From NCBI RefSeq assembly GCF_000003605.2, contig NW_003108085.1, forward strand, positions 445,825 through 474,080: a stretch of DNA of 28,256 bases, read 5' to 3'. Below are positions 1 to 8,601 of this stretch, piece by piece (position 1 is the stretch's first letter; each line of letters starts with the position of its first letter). Under the pieces are notes generated by a model. It did not search any database. It saw only the letters and a list, made by a program, of their open reading frames with translations, and was not told the DNA's origin. The position numbers were made by a program, and so were the translations under genes. This DNA comes from Saccoglossus kowalevskii. Its lineage: Eukaryota > Hemichordata > Enteropneusta > Harrimaniidae.

Positions 1-108
1 AAAAAACAACGTAATAATGACATCCGCTAAAAAACAAAATGGCCGAATTATTGCTATAGAAGAATGTAACATAGAGGGTAATACTATTAGATATAAATGA
101 ATACTTAC

Positions 109-187
109 CAAGCTCACGGGTGTAGACGTCATTTTCTGATCTTCGAACCCTCGAAAGAAAGTCGTTACGAGTAGTGCCTATCGGATC
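109..187 (-). CDS. Internal exon of an unidentified minus-strand gene
   Basis: A 79-nt exon read on the minus strand. The acceptor is strong: a T-rich tract ends in TTTTTACAG at 190-188. The donor is a near-consensus G|GTAAGTAT at 108-101. Only one of the three frames is open across it. It starts in phase 0 and leaves one base at the 3' end, and it encodes 26 residues beginning DPIGTTRNDFLSRVRR and ending VYTREL. The peptide is charged and hydrophilic, with no membrane segment and no motif I recognise. The gene runs off the left edge of the window. Upstream exons must lie at higher coordinates; a phase-0 start exon at 4442-4407 would fit by phase but is weak. Both splice sites and the single open frame are seen; that it is a real exon is inference. 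Confidence 0.4.
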
Positions 188-190
188 CTG

Positions 191-593
191 TAAAAATATC
201 CATAAGAATACCGGTCTCAAGTAGAATAATCGCCCGGTCTCAGAACGACAAACATACTGCATCGCCCGAGTCGGTTAGTGCGGAGTGATATGGTGCTGAC
301 TTTTTATGAATTACCGGTGATCAGGCTGTGTCCAACAAGTGCTTCGGTACACAATGCGTTAGATTGTACCCAGACTGGTGTGCGCATGCGTGTGCCCCGT
401 GTTACCATTGGTGCGTTTGCTCGCAGACTTATCGTGAATTGAGTGTTTTTATTTTTTTTTAAAGAAATGCAGTGATTACAACAAAGTAGTGCGCTAACAG
501 TGATGCGAATTGTTTTACGGTGTGAAGGTGAATTGACTCGCACAACCATAATATGAAAGAATATGTTTATTACAGAGTTATACAGTAAATAGA
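191..593. other. No gene seen
   Basis: No open frame here has coding character or supporting splice signals on either strand. The segment carries scattered TGCGCATGCG-like motifs, which recur in the family A MITEs, and an A/T run near 450-462. If the exon at 109-187 is real, this is intron of that gene. Confidence 0.4.
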
Positions 594-842
594 CTGCGCA
601 TGTGCGACGTTTGTGTTGATCAATGTTGATTTTCCTATATTCCAATGCGTTCTTGGAAATCACAAGTATGACCTGGGCGCGACTTGCATTAATTACCGTC
701 AGTGACGCTTTCGATACCTTTCAATCACCCACAAATACCCCATTAAAGCTTGGTAACGTCTCAGTTTGTACTCGTTGATCTGCGTAACAGTCAAAGCCGC
801 CATCTTTGTTTATATGAGACCCATATGTCTCGCGCATGCGTG
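594..842 (-). mobile_element. Family A MITE, inverted degenerate copy
   Basis: This is the reverse complement of the elements at 7590, 12290 and 12766. Shared landmarks, read on the minus strand, are a block matching AAAGATGGCGGCTTTGACTG, then CGAGTACAAACTGAGACGTT, then ACCAAGCTTTAAT, then GGTAATTAATGC, then CATACTTGTGATTTCC and a GCACATGCGC block. Both outer ends are eroded, so no target-site duplication can be read. A different repeat unit abuts it from about position 831. It has no coding capacity. Confidence 0.75.
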
Positions 843-930
843 AGAATTTAGTCCTAAGCGACGATAACAACACACGCTAAAAATGCAAATGGTAAGACGC
901 TTATTTGGAAACAATAACACGCTATGGCCT
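831..930 (+). repeat. Direct repeat, copy 1 (partner at 1519)
   Basis: About 100 bp that recurs in the same orientation near 1519-1626. Shared blocks in the same order are GCGCAT/CAC-GCG, GAGTCC-CTAAGC-like, GATAACAACACAC, TAGACGCTTAT and AACAAT-ACGCGCTATGG with substitutions. The roughly 590 bp between the copies holds no open frame. The pair could be the ends of an old insertion or two copies of a short dispersed repeat; the sequence does not decide. Confidence 0.6.
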
Positions 931-1518
931 ATACCTACCTCCCCCGTTATGCCTACTCATAAATGCAAAAACCCATATTTTATTTATTTTGCATTACATC
1001 GCACTCCCGGACATAAAAAAAGTTGAGGCCACCAGCCTTATTTTCGAGAAAATTTTAGTTTTATTTTAGTGGTCAGTGGCCATTTTGTCAGTATTATAAC
1101 GTTTTATATGGTAGAGATATCAAGCCATAACTCAAATTCCAGGCTGGTGACATTGTCTCAAAAAAAAAAATCGTATATTGTTAATAATAGACCACTTTAC
1201 TTGAATTATTTAAATCTGGGTTTTAAAAAAGTGTAAAAAAAGCAATTTTTCTTGAACAAGTGCTCTATAGAATTATTAAAAAAATAACGATTTTTGAAAA
1301 AGTATTGTGAAAGTTTTCCAAAACTATGTCATTGTAACACTTAAAATAATGCTATTTCATGGTGCCATGGGACAATAGCTCCATGATTGTACATAATAAA
1401 CCAATGAACACTGTCATGTGATTTATGACCAATTTTCTCAAAAATTATGAGTGGGCTTCTACTTAATGGCAGTTGAATACCAAAAATGAAGAAATAATCG
1501 AGGTCAGACTCGAAAAGC
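931..1518. other. AT-rich spacer between direct repeats, no gene seen
   Basis: An AT-rich segment with several A or T runs. A short imperfect inverted pair, AGGCCACCAGCCTT near 1026 and CCAGGCTGGTGAC near 1139, is visible, and CATGGTGCCATGGG near 1360 is partly palindromic. No frame is convincing. It could be the body of an old non-coding insertion bracketed by the repeats at 831 and 1519. Confidence 0.4.
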
Positions 1519-1626
1519 CTGCGCACACGCGGGAATTGAGTCCCAAGCCATGATAACAACACACACTATGAACGCAAAGGCTCATGGGTAGACGCTTATG
1601 TAAACAATGACGCGCTATGGACACCT
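1519..1626 (+). repeat. Direct repeat, copy 2 (partner at 831)
   Basis: This is the second copy of the unit at 831-930. GATAACAACACACACTATG, GGTAGACGCTTATGTAAAC and GACGCGCTATGG correspond to GATAACAACACACGCTA, GGTAAGACGCTTATTTGG and AACACGCTATGG in the first copy. Divergence suggests an old duplication or insertion. Confidence 0.6.
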
Positions 1627-1639
1627 GACGCATGCGTAT

Positions 1640-2160
1640 GTGACGACTCTCCTGCTTTAATTAGTGAGTTTCCAGGATGAAACTAGTTCCCCACTATACT
1701 ATACTACAGCGGATTTAGTTGATTCTAAGCCCGATTCTAAGTCGGATATGCGTGGGTCGTTGTACCATTTCACGTAGATTCGTTACCTCACCGACAGCTA
1801 AAAACTCGCGATATATTGACCTCGTTCCGCAATATAATAACCGGTTGAACATGTACATCTTAATATTAGTTGTGATGCCCCAAATGTCGACGCAATCATC
1901 GGTGTTCCGACTGCGTCTTCCTGTTTTTTTTAATGTCAAGAGGGTGATAATGTTCATGAGACAATTACCGATCTCAGTCGTTTGACCTATACACATATCA
2001 ATCGCGTAGATGACTTTTTCGTGCACTACGTTCTCAATAGACTGTTTACGGATTTATTGTGCACACGATATTCCGTCCTATTACGTCAGTAGCGGGTAGC
2101 CTCGTTCGCAATTTGCTTGTGACGCGCGCGGTCACTGTCTCGTGCATACAAAGAATTGGA
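1640..2160. other. Stretch open on both strands, no assignable gene
   Basis: About 300 bp (1715-2026) is free of stops in one frame of each strand: 103 codons on the minus strand and 88 on the plus strand. Two minus-strand frames are open over part of it. The predicted peptides show no motif I know, and I see no convincing splice or start context. CpG is relatively frequent, which by itself lowers stop frequency, so chance is a fair explanation. Nothing else recognisable lies here. Confidence 0.3.
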
Positions 2161-2825
2161 ACTTTTTTTTTCAGATTTCGCGGTGTTTAATATCAAACAT
2201 TTCCTTGTCATACCGCAGTCTGATAAATAGAGTATTTCAAGTACTTTAGTGTTTATTGCTAGGCAAGCCACAAATCGTATGACATGTTGAGAAAAAAACA
2301 GCACGTGATACTAAAATCACCAAGTCGTTCGCTCATTTAACACATCAGTTGTCGCTCGGAGTGGGGAGGTCCAATCGTTCTCACACCTCAGTATAACATG
2401 TACATGCGCGTTCGTGAAACAGTTTTGTAAAACCTTTTCTGGTTTGATAAAAATGATAGATCGGCAGTCACGAACACAATGCTGTCCAATGAAGCGAGGC
2501 GTAACTTATGAGCCGGAACTACAGAGTGGGCAAACATAGTGCGGTGGTAGGTGTCGACAATGTTGCTTGGCAACCTTGAAAACATGGTTCGGGAAATGTT
2601 GAATATCGTTAATGTCAGACACACGAAAGGCGGATGAATTGTTCAGGCCACCGTTTACCTTTCATGTTCGATGGGTAGTAGGGACTATCTTATGCGTGCG
2701 GATTAATACATTAAAATTGAGCCACTTTGCCTTTTACTACTAGAGGATTTCAAGAATGTTTGAAGCATATATTTTTAGAAAATATATCGTCTCGATATTT
2801 TTCAATTTTGTTTTTGTATTTTCAG

Positions 2826-2879
2826 TGCACCGTTTTCATCGGTGTGTTTGATCAAGAATTCTTCGGCGTCAGTCATTAA
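2826..2879 (+). CDS. Possible last coding exon of an unidentified plus-strand gene
   Basis: A strong acceptor (T-rich tract TTTTGTTTTTGTATTTTCAG ending at 2825) is followed by 17 codons, CTVFIGVFDQEFFGVSH, and TAA. AATAAA follows at 2917-2922, and then a GT-rich tract, GTGCTGTATGTGTGTC. Acceptor, short open frame, stop, poly(A) signal and downstream element appear in the right order and spacing for a terminal exon. A second frame is also open for 19 codons, so the frame is uncertain. I could not find the preceding exon. AT-rich DNA yields such arrangements by chance, so the call stays tentative. Confidence 0.27.
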   Translation, partial: CTVFIGVFDQEFFGVSH

Positions 2880-2916
2880 CGCGTGACACTTGTGTGAGTA
2901 ATCAGCCAAATGTAAA

Positions 2917-2922
2917 AATAAA
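2917..2922 (+). terminator. AATAAA poly(A) signal with GT-rich downstream element
   Basis: A canonical hexamer followed at once by GTGCTGTATGTGTGTC, a good match to a metazoan cleavage site with its downstream element. It would serve the last-exon candidate that ends at 2879. Confidence 0.35.
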
Positions 2923-2982
2923 GTGCTGTATGTGTGTCATTTTCGTTTCATTTGCCTACTCACTTTTTGGTTGTCGCTTACA

Positions 2983-2983
2983 A

Positions 2984-3058
<75 letters not shown>
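2983..3058. repeat. (AAT)n microsatellite, about 25 units
   Basis: An uninterrupted trinucleotide tract. It produces artificial poly-leucine and poly-isoleucine open frames on the minus strand, which are not genes. Confidence 0.97.
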
Positions 3059-3059
<1 letters not shown>

Positions 3060-3500
3060 TCGCACAGACGTGAAATGCCAACTTCATGCTTCTTGGTGAC
3101 TTGAAAAAAAAAAGAAAAAAAAATATGCGTGGGCTGATAATGTACATTTCTTTGATATGCTACTCGAGCCGTCATCCCCGGAGTGCAGCGAGCGACAGCT
3201 TGTCAACATGGAAGCAGGTACCCGCCATTTGACGAGATTGAGGTTATATTGATCCGTTGCCACGCTTTACAGTGAAGTGTCACTGATATTGTTAATAGCA
3301 GCAATTGCCGGAGGGTCAATGTACGCGGTTAGTAGAGGTTGTCGTTGTTACTGAAACGTGCGTGCCTTGCTGCATGATACGTTGTACGTCCACGTAATTA
3401 TTATTCATACTGGCAAATCATTTTCTTTTTTGAGTGTGGTAGAATGTCATCACTGTGTAAGTGGCCAAGGTATTTTTTTCTCCAACGTTTAATGTGTAGT
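3059..3500. other. No gene seen
   Basis: Mixed-composition DNA with an A-rich patch near 3103-3122. No supported exon. A GTAAGT donor-like site at 3457 has no convincing open frame before it. Confidence 0.4.
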
Positions 3501-3795
3501 GTGTAAAATACATTATTTTCGCTCTTCTCACCGATGGAATGATTCAGTGAGAATCAAATCCAGCGAATATGCCTTTGTTAGCTATATTTTACATTCAACT
3601 AATCGAAAATCAGTCTAAAATAACCTATTTTACACTATATGACTATATACATGTACTTTATTTTCACGTCGAATTTATTTCGTTATTTTTTGCTGAAATA
3701 GAAAATCAGTGAAATCATCTTCATATAAAATAGCGAAAATACATTTTGAGCGAACATTAATTCTAGCTAAAATAAAAATAAAAAGTATTTTACGG
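3501..3795. mobile_element. Family B MITE (CTGTAAAATAC ends), diverged copy
   Basis: The left end reads GTGTAAAATAC and the right end is the complement of CCGTAAAATAC, so the ends form an inverted repeat. The interior matches the element at 23533-23740 in order: GGAATGATTCAGTGAGAAT, CCAGCGAATATGCCTTT, TTTTACATT and TTAATTCTAGCTAAAAT. This copy is about 90 bp longer and more diverged, with no clean target-site duplication on its left side. It has no coding capacity and presumably moved with a transposase supplied elsewhere. Confidence 0.75.
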
Positions 3796-4332
3796 TAACT
3801 TCCTTCTAACTCGGCATATTTTAATCGCTTCTCGTTTTCAAGTGAATACATTATTTTGATTGTTCTGTACACGTATGAATTAATTTGAGATTTTTTTCTC
3901 TTTATATTGTATAGATATGAAGATAAATTTTCTTGCTATTTTTTGGGGCCAATAAACTCTTCTTTTTTTTTAAACAAAAAGTCCTATAAATTTAGAACCA
4001 TGAACGATATTGAAAAAGAAATATTTCGCGCACTGTAATGAAGAATGCATATACACAAAAAAGTAATACATTCAGTAGAATTATAGCGATGATGAAACAA
4101 AATGCGTAGTAATCCAAACTTGACTAGAGTCTATGTAATATGTACTAGTATACCACAACAAGTTTACTCAAACATTCAAGCAATTTATTACACTGAAACT
4201 TGGTTTCTCAAATGTCCTTGGAACGCTGCTCCTTGTGCGCATGGCGACTAAAGCGTCACGCCCGCAACGCGACGCACGCGTCCGAATTTCATATAGTTGT
4301 AAATATTAACGCGCGTTGTATGAGGCGCTTCA
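3796..4332. other. AT-rich, no supported exon
   Basis: No convincing open frame. The right third (4220-4320) is CpG-rich, with several CGCG blocks. It immediately precedes a well-formed poly(A) site and may be 3' untranslated sequence of an unseen or non-coding transcript. Confidence 0.3.
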
Positions 4333-4338
4333 AATAAA
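4333..4338 (+). terminator. AATAAA with GT-rich downstream element, orphan poly(A) site
   Basis: AATAAA is followed by CGTGTGTGTATC, a classic signal and downstream element pair on the plus strand. No upstream coding exon is recognisable, so it may end a long 3' UTR or a non-coding RNA, or be coincidental. Confidence 0.25.
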
Positions 4339-4406
4339 CGTGTGTGTATCTCCATTTATTTTTATGCAGTTGTTTTGTTTTGTTTGGGGACGAATATATC
4401 ATTTAC

Positions 4407-4442
4407 CTGAGCGCTGAAGTCGGTCATCGCGCGCACGCACAT
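4407..4442 (-). CDS. Weak candidate start exon, minus strand
   Basis: On the minus strand an ATG at 4442 opens twelve codons (MCVRAMTDFSAQ) that end exactly at CAG|GTAAAT, in phase 0. A stop lies just upstream in frame. A second ATG at 4427, with G at -3, would leave MTDFSAQ. The surrounding DNA is CpG-rich, as a promoter might be. Phase 0 matches the start phase of the exon at 187-109, so the two could belong to one gene with a 4.2-kb intron, but such a short open frame is easily found by chance. No product can be suggested. Confidence 0.18.
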
Positions 4443-4755
4443 GGGTTAAATCCCCGTGTGCAGATGTAGTTGGGATTCGTCAGTAACGCACGGTGGTAGT
4501 CGTATTTTCTTTCAACTTGTGGGAAAAGAGCCTATTTTCACATGTGTCAGTGTATCCGGGTTTTGATATACGACACCGGTATTGCCCAACACTATATCCG
4601 ATGAATTTCAAGGAAGCAAATTTCAAAAGCTCATCAATAACAAAAAACCCCGAAGCGCTTACTGCGAGTATTGCTTGTTGGAGCGTATACATATACTCTT
4701 TTTTTTGTCACAGATACTTCTACTAACCGTGCTTTTGGTGTAATACTCTGTCTGG
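4443..4755. other. No gene seen
   Basis: Open frames of 70-77 codons exist on both strands over the same bases (4480-4726). Neither has splice support or a recognisable motif. No other structure was noticed. Confidence 0.35.
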
Positions 4756-4815
4756 TCTTGATTTTACCGATTGGGTAGAGCAGTCACTTCAAGCATAACG
4801 GTTCGTTGCCGGTCC
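4756..4815 (+). repeat. tRNA-like head with pol III box A and box B, possible SINE remnant
   Basis: TTGGGTAGAGCAGTC near 4771 resembles an A box, and GGTTCGTTGCC at 4800 resembles a B box, at about tRNA spacing. The anticodon arm does not fold cleanly, so this is not an intact tRNA. The following 180 bp have no clear boundary or A-rich tail. It is either a decayed tRNA-derived SINE or chance. Confidence 0.28.
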
Positions 4816-5150
4816 CATGCGACGCGTGTACAATGTTTGTATACATTGTATTGTTTGATTTCACGAGATTCGAATGCTCGCCCATATGGCGAGTTCCACC
4901 CAACAAAAATGCAGAACCCATTTTAAAGGCTGTCAGAATGCCGCATCTATTGGCAAACAAGTGCGTCATATTTCAAGAAAAAATACTACATATACGATTC
5001 TAAGTGTTCATTTTTTTGCTGCTGATATGTGTAAATGAAAGGTGAAATTCTCATATTGTTAACAACAGACTGAATTACTAGTATTACCCCCCCCCCGTGT
5101 CCGGTCGTATTTTGTTTTACATTACTGACATCTTCACATTGCAGCGTATT
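4816..5150. other. No gene seen
   Basis: Plus- and minus-strand open frames of 60-75 codons overlap here without splice or motif support. There is a C10 run just before 5096. The first part could be the body of the tRNA-like repeat to the left. Confidence 0.35.
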
Positions 5151-5270
5151 CCATTGCGCATGTCTGAAATCCATTGCGCATGTCTGGAGTCCATTGCGCA
5201 TGTCTGGCATTCATTGCGCATGTCTGGAATCCACTGCGCATGTCCGACGTCCATTACGCATGTTTGGCGC
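5151..5270. repeat. 20-bp tandem repeat, six units
   Basis: Six head-to-tail units of CCATTGCGCATGTCTGGAAT-like sequence begin at 5151, 5171, 5191, 5211, 5231 and 5251. The TGCGCATGTC core is the most conserved part and the last two units are the most diverged. A lone GCGCATGTCTGG also occurs near 27306. TGCGCA is half of an NRF1-type site, so the array could bind protein, but that is conjecture. Confidence 0.9.
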
Positions 5271-6357
5271 ATTATTTAAAGCTAGAGATACAGAGTCTTG
5301 TCTCAGACTGCTTATTGATAGCTGACTCATAAATTATAGCTCCTGAAACTGTTCAGACCCAATTTTAGCGACATGTTTGCGATCTTGTCACCATATCTCC
5401 AACGTAAAAAAGATCTCAATCTTTTTGTGACTCACTATCTCGAAAAAACAAATAATGCCAGACTCAATTTTTACTATCCCCAAATGTTTACAAATTTACA
5501 GCAACATTCCACTTCTTCCTACTACCTATGGGGAATATTTTCCAGCTCATTTACTATCTTTGGTAAAAACTATTTAAAGGAAACATCACCAAACAACATA
5601 ATGACCCCTCAAGAAAAAGCTCCACAAATGTAGGAGAATGCAATTTACAGTTTTTTATATCACTTTTCATTCTCTAGATATTCAACTTTTCATCAGTATT
5701 ATGTAGTCAGCCATCTTGATTCTCAAGCAAAGTATTATGGGTAAAGTATGACACCATAGAATCTGTTGTCAGAAATTAGAAAATAATTTCATTTATAACA
5801 TGAGAAATACTGATGCGAATCAGTTCAAATTTTCGTTGTGCATATTACTCATGTATATAAATATACTAATGGAAATGTTACAAATACACATAAAGTGAAG
5901 ATATTGCCAAAAATGTTAAAAAAATAAAAATCGTTATTTTAGTCGTGAAATATAGAATGACACTTTGTTGTCCCCCTTTTTGTGGTCAACATGTAATACA
6001 TCACCTATATAACCTACTCACATCGCTAAATTCTATACAATATAAGGACATTTGAGCATTTGGTAGAAAAACATAAAAATAAATATTTCCTGTTCTGTTA
6101 CTATGACAACTATTTTATGAGCATGTTAGCCCTGACTTTCTCTTTAAGATTTATTGATTTGTTCGGCAGATGCAATGAACACACAATACGATAATCTCAG
6201 ACTAACTCATCTCGTCAATGTCACCTGTCTAATATAGACCCCCGGTTTCAATAAACACCTTCTCAAATTGCAATACAACAGCGTTTAACTGTATTCGATG
6301 TTCGATAACGAAAGAAGGTATTTAGTTATATCTTAAGTTCCTTCCCGCCAATTACCT
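5271..6357. other. AT-rich region, no supported gene
   Basis: The longest frame (5373-5633, 86 codons, plus) lacks splice support or a motif. A weak terminal-exon arrangement exists near 6169-6255: an acceptor TTGTTCGGCAG, 22 open codons, TAG, and AATAAA about 18 nt later. No GT-rich element follows, so I do not call it a gene. No transposon ends were seen. Confidence 0.35.
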
Positions 6358-6582
6358 CTAAATTGAAACCACATTGCATATTATTTTAGGGAATGCCTTA
6401 GTTGTCCTATCCCACACATTTTCCAATTGGTTATTCAACGCTCGTGACCTACAGGATTGTCCCTGATTGGCCCTCCTAACCCCAACCAGTAAGCGGCATT
6501 CACCATCCCTGTGTAATGAGTGCATGGTCTCAGCGTAATCTCGTCTCCTCGAGATTTGAAGTGAAACAAACAATCTCGCCAC
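6358..6582 (-). other. Open minus-strand segment of unknown nature
   Basis: Seventy-four codons without a stop, beginning from a GTG, in DNA of higher GC than the surroundings. The peptide is basic and rich in Arg (RRRDY, VGVRR, SCRSRALNNQ). A pyrimidine-rich stretch precedes a CTCGAG|GAGACG junction that could be an acceptor. A candidate minus-strand start exon lies only 55 bp upstream, at 6672-6638. It could be an exon of that gene or a decayed transposon fragment; I recognise no family. Confidence 0.2.
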
Positions 6583-6599
6583 ATAACGCGGATCTCCAG

Positions 6600-6802
6600 T
6601 CGTTAATACCCCCGCTGGGCTTAGTTAATGATCTTACTTCAGCAGCGCCGTGGCCGGGACTGACTTTCGCATAAGGCGCGCTGATCTTGCTGCCCACCCG
6701 CGACTTCCCGAATCGACCCTTTGGCGTTTACAGTTTTAATGAGACAAGTAGTTATTCAGTTTATTGTTGTTAAGAGCTGTTTTTGTACGGTCTTGAGCAT
6801 TG
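6600..6802. promoter_or_regulatory. CpG-richer segment with divergent candidate start exons
   Basis: About 140 bp (6600-6740) is clearly richer in G, C and CpG than its flanks. On the minus strand an ATG at 6672 opens MRKSVPATALL and ends at a good donor, AA|GTAAGA (6637-6632). On the plus strand an ATG at 6739 opens 21 codons (MRQVVIQFIVVKSCFC...) and ends at G|GTGAGT (6803). The two point away from one another across 66 bp, as at a bidirectional TATA-less promoter. Both ATGs have poor contexts, and neither exon has a proven partner. Confidence 0.25.
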
Positions 6803-7589
6803 GTGAGTAGTGTGTTTGAGGTTGTGGGTGAAGCACACCACTAACACATGCCAATGAACGAAGAGAAGCTAACTAACTTATAGTAATAGTGATTAAACGC
6901 TTGATGGAATGATGAACCACGTACGAATACACGCGCGATTAGCATTAATGGTACGTAATGTTAATTCAAAGCGCATGTGCGTTTTCCGCATTTCTTTATC
7001 ACGTGTATATGGAACAAAAATCTTGAAGGGAAATACATTTATTTTATTTTTTAATTATAAGATTTTTTATTTTCCACTAAACATGAAACTATCAAACAGA
7101 AATAACTGGAAAATAACTTTTGGGGCCATTGCAGGGTATTCAGTCAAACAACATTACGGAGACTCGTACAAGCTGTTGAGCCACGGACGGACTAGCCCTG
7201 GATAAACGGCGTATTCCGAATGGGAGATATGTACGTTCGGTAGTTGGCTGACCTCGATTTCCTGTACACGGGAATTCAACTACTAATTGCACCACATTTT
7301 TACAGATACATCGATATTCTAATCATTACTAGTTTATGTTTGATTCTTTTGTTTACTCAAATACAGTATGCGTCAATTTGCTACGCACCCACCACCATCA
7401 CGTGTTTTATGCGTATTGCATTCTCATTGGCCGGTGGACATAGAGTAGTTTATCATTTTTGGTTTCAGCAAAGCCAGCTAATATGATTAACCATACACTG
7501 TGACTAGACAAAGCGCACATACCCACAGAAAATGACTTCAAATGTTGCAACGGACAGAGTTTATAATAAAAGAAACTGTGCCGAGGTTT
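6803..7589. other. No supported gene
   Basis: Frames at 6909-7205 and 7244-7486 (plus) and 7407-7676 (minus) are open but lack splice or motif support; the last runs into the MITE. An acceptor-like CACATTTTTACAG ends at 7304, followed by a hydrophobic frame without recognisable features. Confidence 0.35.
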
Positions 7590-7885
7590 AAAAGGTGGTC
7601 GTCGTTGCGCCACGCATGCGCCGCGCGAGATGTGGGACTCATATAAACAAAGATGGCGACTTTGACTGTTGCGCATACCACACTGAGACGTTACTATGCT
7701 TTAACTGTGTATTTGTTTAGCGATTGGAATGTATCGAAAGAGTCATCGGCGGTAATTAGGGTACGTTGCGCCTTGGTCAAAACACATACTCGTGATTTCC
7801 ATTAAAAGAGAGCATTGGGTTGTGGGAAAAATCAATGTTTATAAACATAAAATGTCGCACATGCGCGGCACAACGACCACCGTAG
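7590..7885 (+). mobile_element. Family A MITE, full-length degenerate copy
   Basis: The left end GGTGGTCGTCGTTGCGCCACGC and the right end, the complement of GGTGGTCGTTGTGCCGCGCAT, form an inverted repeat. The interior has AACAAAGATGGCGACTTTGA, CTGAGACGTTAC, CGGCGGTAATTAG, GGTCAAAACACATACTCGTG and ATTTCCATT, as in the 12290 and 12766 copies. The outermost bases of the left end are deleted, so the duplication cannot be read. It is non-coding. Confidence 0.8.
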
Positions 7886-7997
7886 TAGGGTAAATCATGA
7901 TCCTCATAAATCTGAATATCTGATGGGCATGTTTCTGTTCCTTTTTGAAAAGAACTCGATTAAAACACTTTGTACGCAAAAGTTTCAAAATTATTAA

Positions 7998-8116
7998 AGG
8001 GCGGTGGCCGTCGCGTCCTGTTCGATATTGGACTCATAGCGACGTATACAACGCGTGTAAAATATATTGTTTGTTTACACGAAATGCGAACACGCGCTGC
8101 GCGACGACCACACCCT
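7998..8116 (+). mobile_element. Family A MITE, short internally deleted derivative
   Basis: It begins AGGGCGGTGGCCGTCGCG and ends with the complement of AGGGTGTGGTCGTCGCGC. The flanking triplets are TAA on the left and TCA on the right, one mismatch from a TAA duplication. The 119-bp element keeps the ends but lacks the shared GATGGCGACTTTG core, so it is either a deletion product or a separate subfamily mobilised by the same transposase. It lies 112 bp from a longer copy. Confidence 0.7.
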
Positions 8117-8353
8117 TCAAACTATTTACTATTCGAAAGAGCGCAGGAACAGCCAGTTTTTTCAATACTAACGGGTAAACGTGCGACGAGTTCATGAAGT
8201 CACTGTTTCCACGAAAATAAAGCCTTCTTTTAATCGTCTATTTGCTGGGCAAGTTCATTCAACACTTTGTGGTGTTTTTGAAATGTCCACAACTTACTAG
8301 TTGACCACGTTCACCCCCTAGTTATCCATCTGAACGTCAGCCGGCTATAAATG
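8117..8353. other. No gene seen
   Basis: No supported frame. AATAAA occurs at 8216 but is not followed by a GT-rich element. The right end leads into a TATAAATG-TGACGTCA stretch. Confidence 0.35.
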
Positions 8354-8361
8354 TGACGTCA
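8354..8361. promoter_or_regulatory. Palindromic CRE (TGACGTCA)
   Basis: A full CREB/ATF-type palindrome, immediately preceded by GGCTATAAATG. It sits 10 bp beyond the end of the minus-strand exon candidate at 8371-8550, inside its putative intron. Function is unproven. Confidence 0.4.
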
Positions 8362-8370
8362 CGGACTTAC

Positions 8371-8550
8371 GATCACACTTAAAAGACAAGATTGCGAAAT
8401 TATTCACCGTTTTAAAGTGGCAATTAATTGAATTGCATCCACGGATGGCTTGATTCCAATAGCAAGACCCGCAGTCGTGATTGTATGGTTCGGTAGTTTC
8501 TTTAAAGTGCCTGTGAAATGTCCATCGACACATTTTAAATTTGTGTTCCA
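8371..8550 (-). CDS. Candidate internal exon, minus strand, Cys-rich frame
   Basis: A 180-nt interval lies between a strong acceptor (ACTGTATATTTCAG, ending at 8551) and a consensus donor (GTAAGT, 8370-8365). The frame open through to the donor has two leading bases and one trailing base. It encodes 59 complete codons containing DCGSCYWNQAIRGCNSINC and ending AILSFKCD, with seven cysteines, as in a small disulfide-bonded extracellular domain. The spacing only loosely recalls VWC-type modules and I do not claim that family. A second frame, phase 0, reads WNTNLKCVDGHFTG... and stops at 8404. It also looks protein-like and could be a last exon. I cannot decide between the two frames. Confidence 0.3.
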
Positions 8551-8601
8551 CTGAAATATACAGTTATTGATTTTCTTCTTGTTGAAAATCATTACTCGCA
8601 A

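Noticed and set aside
1715-2026. Conserved protein gene from a 103-codon minus frame
   Set aside because: The plus strand is equally open, two minus frames are partly open, and there is no motif or splice support.
2956-3175. Open frames with poly-Leu and poly-Ile runs on the minus strand
   Set aside because: Direct translation of the (AAT)n microsatellite; no coding signals.
5151-5270. Evenly spaced short repeats suggesting a CRISPR array
   Set aside because: The units are contiguous 20-mers without unique spacers, and the DNA is eukaryotic in every other respect.
7407-7676. 89-codon minus-strand frame
   Set aside because: Part of it is the family A MITE; very similar fragments appear in frames at 12213 and 12626 for the same reason.
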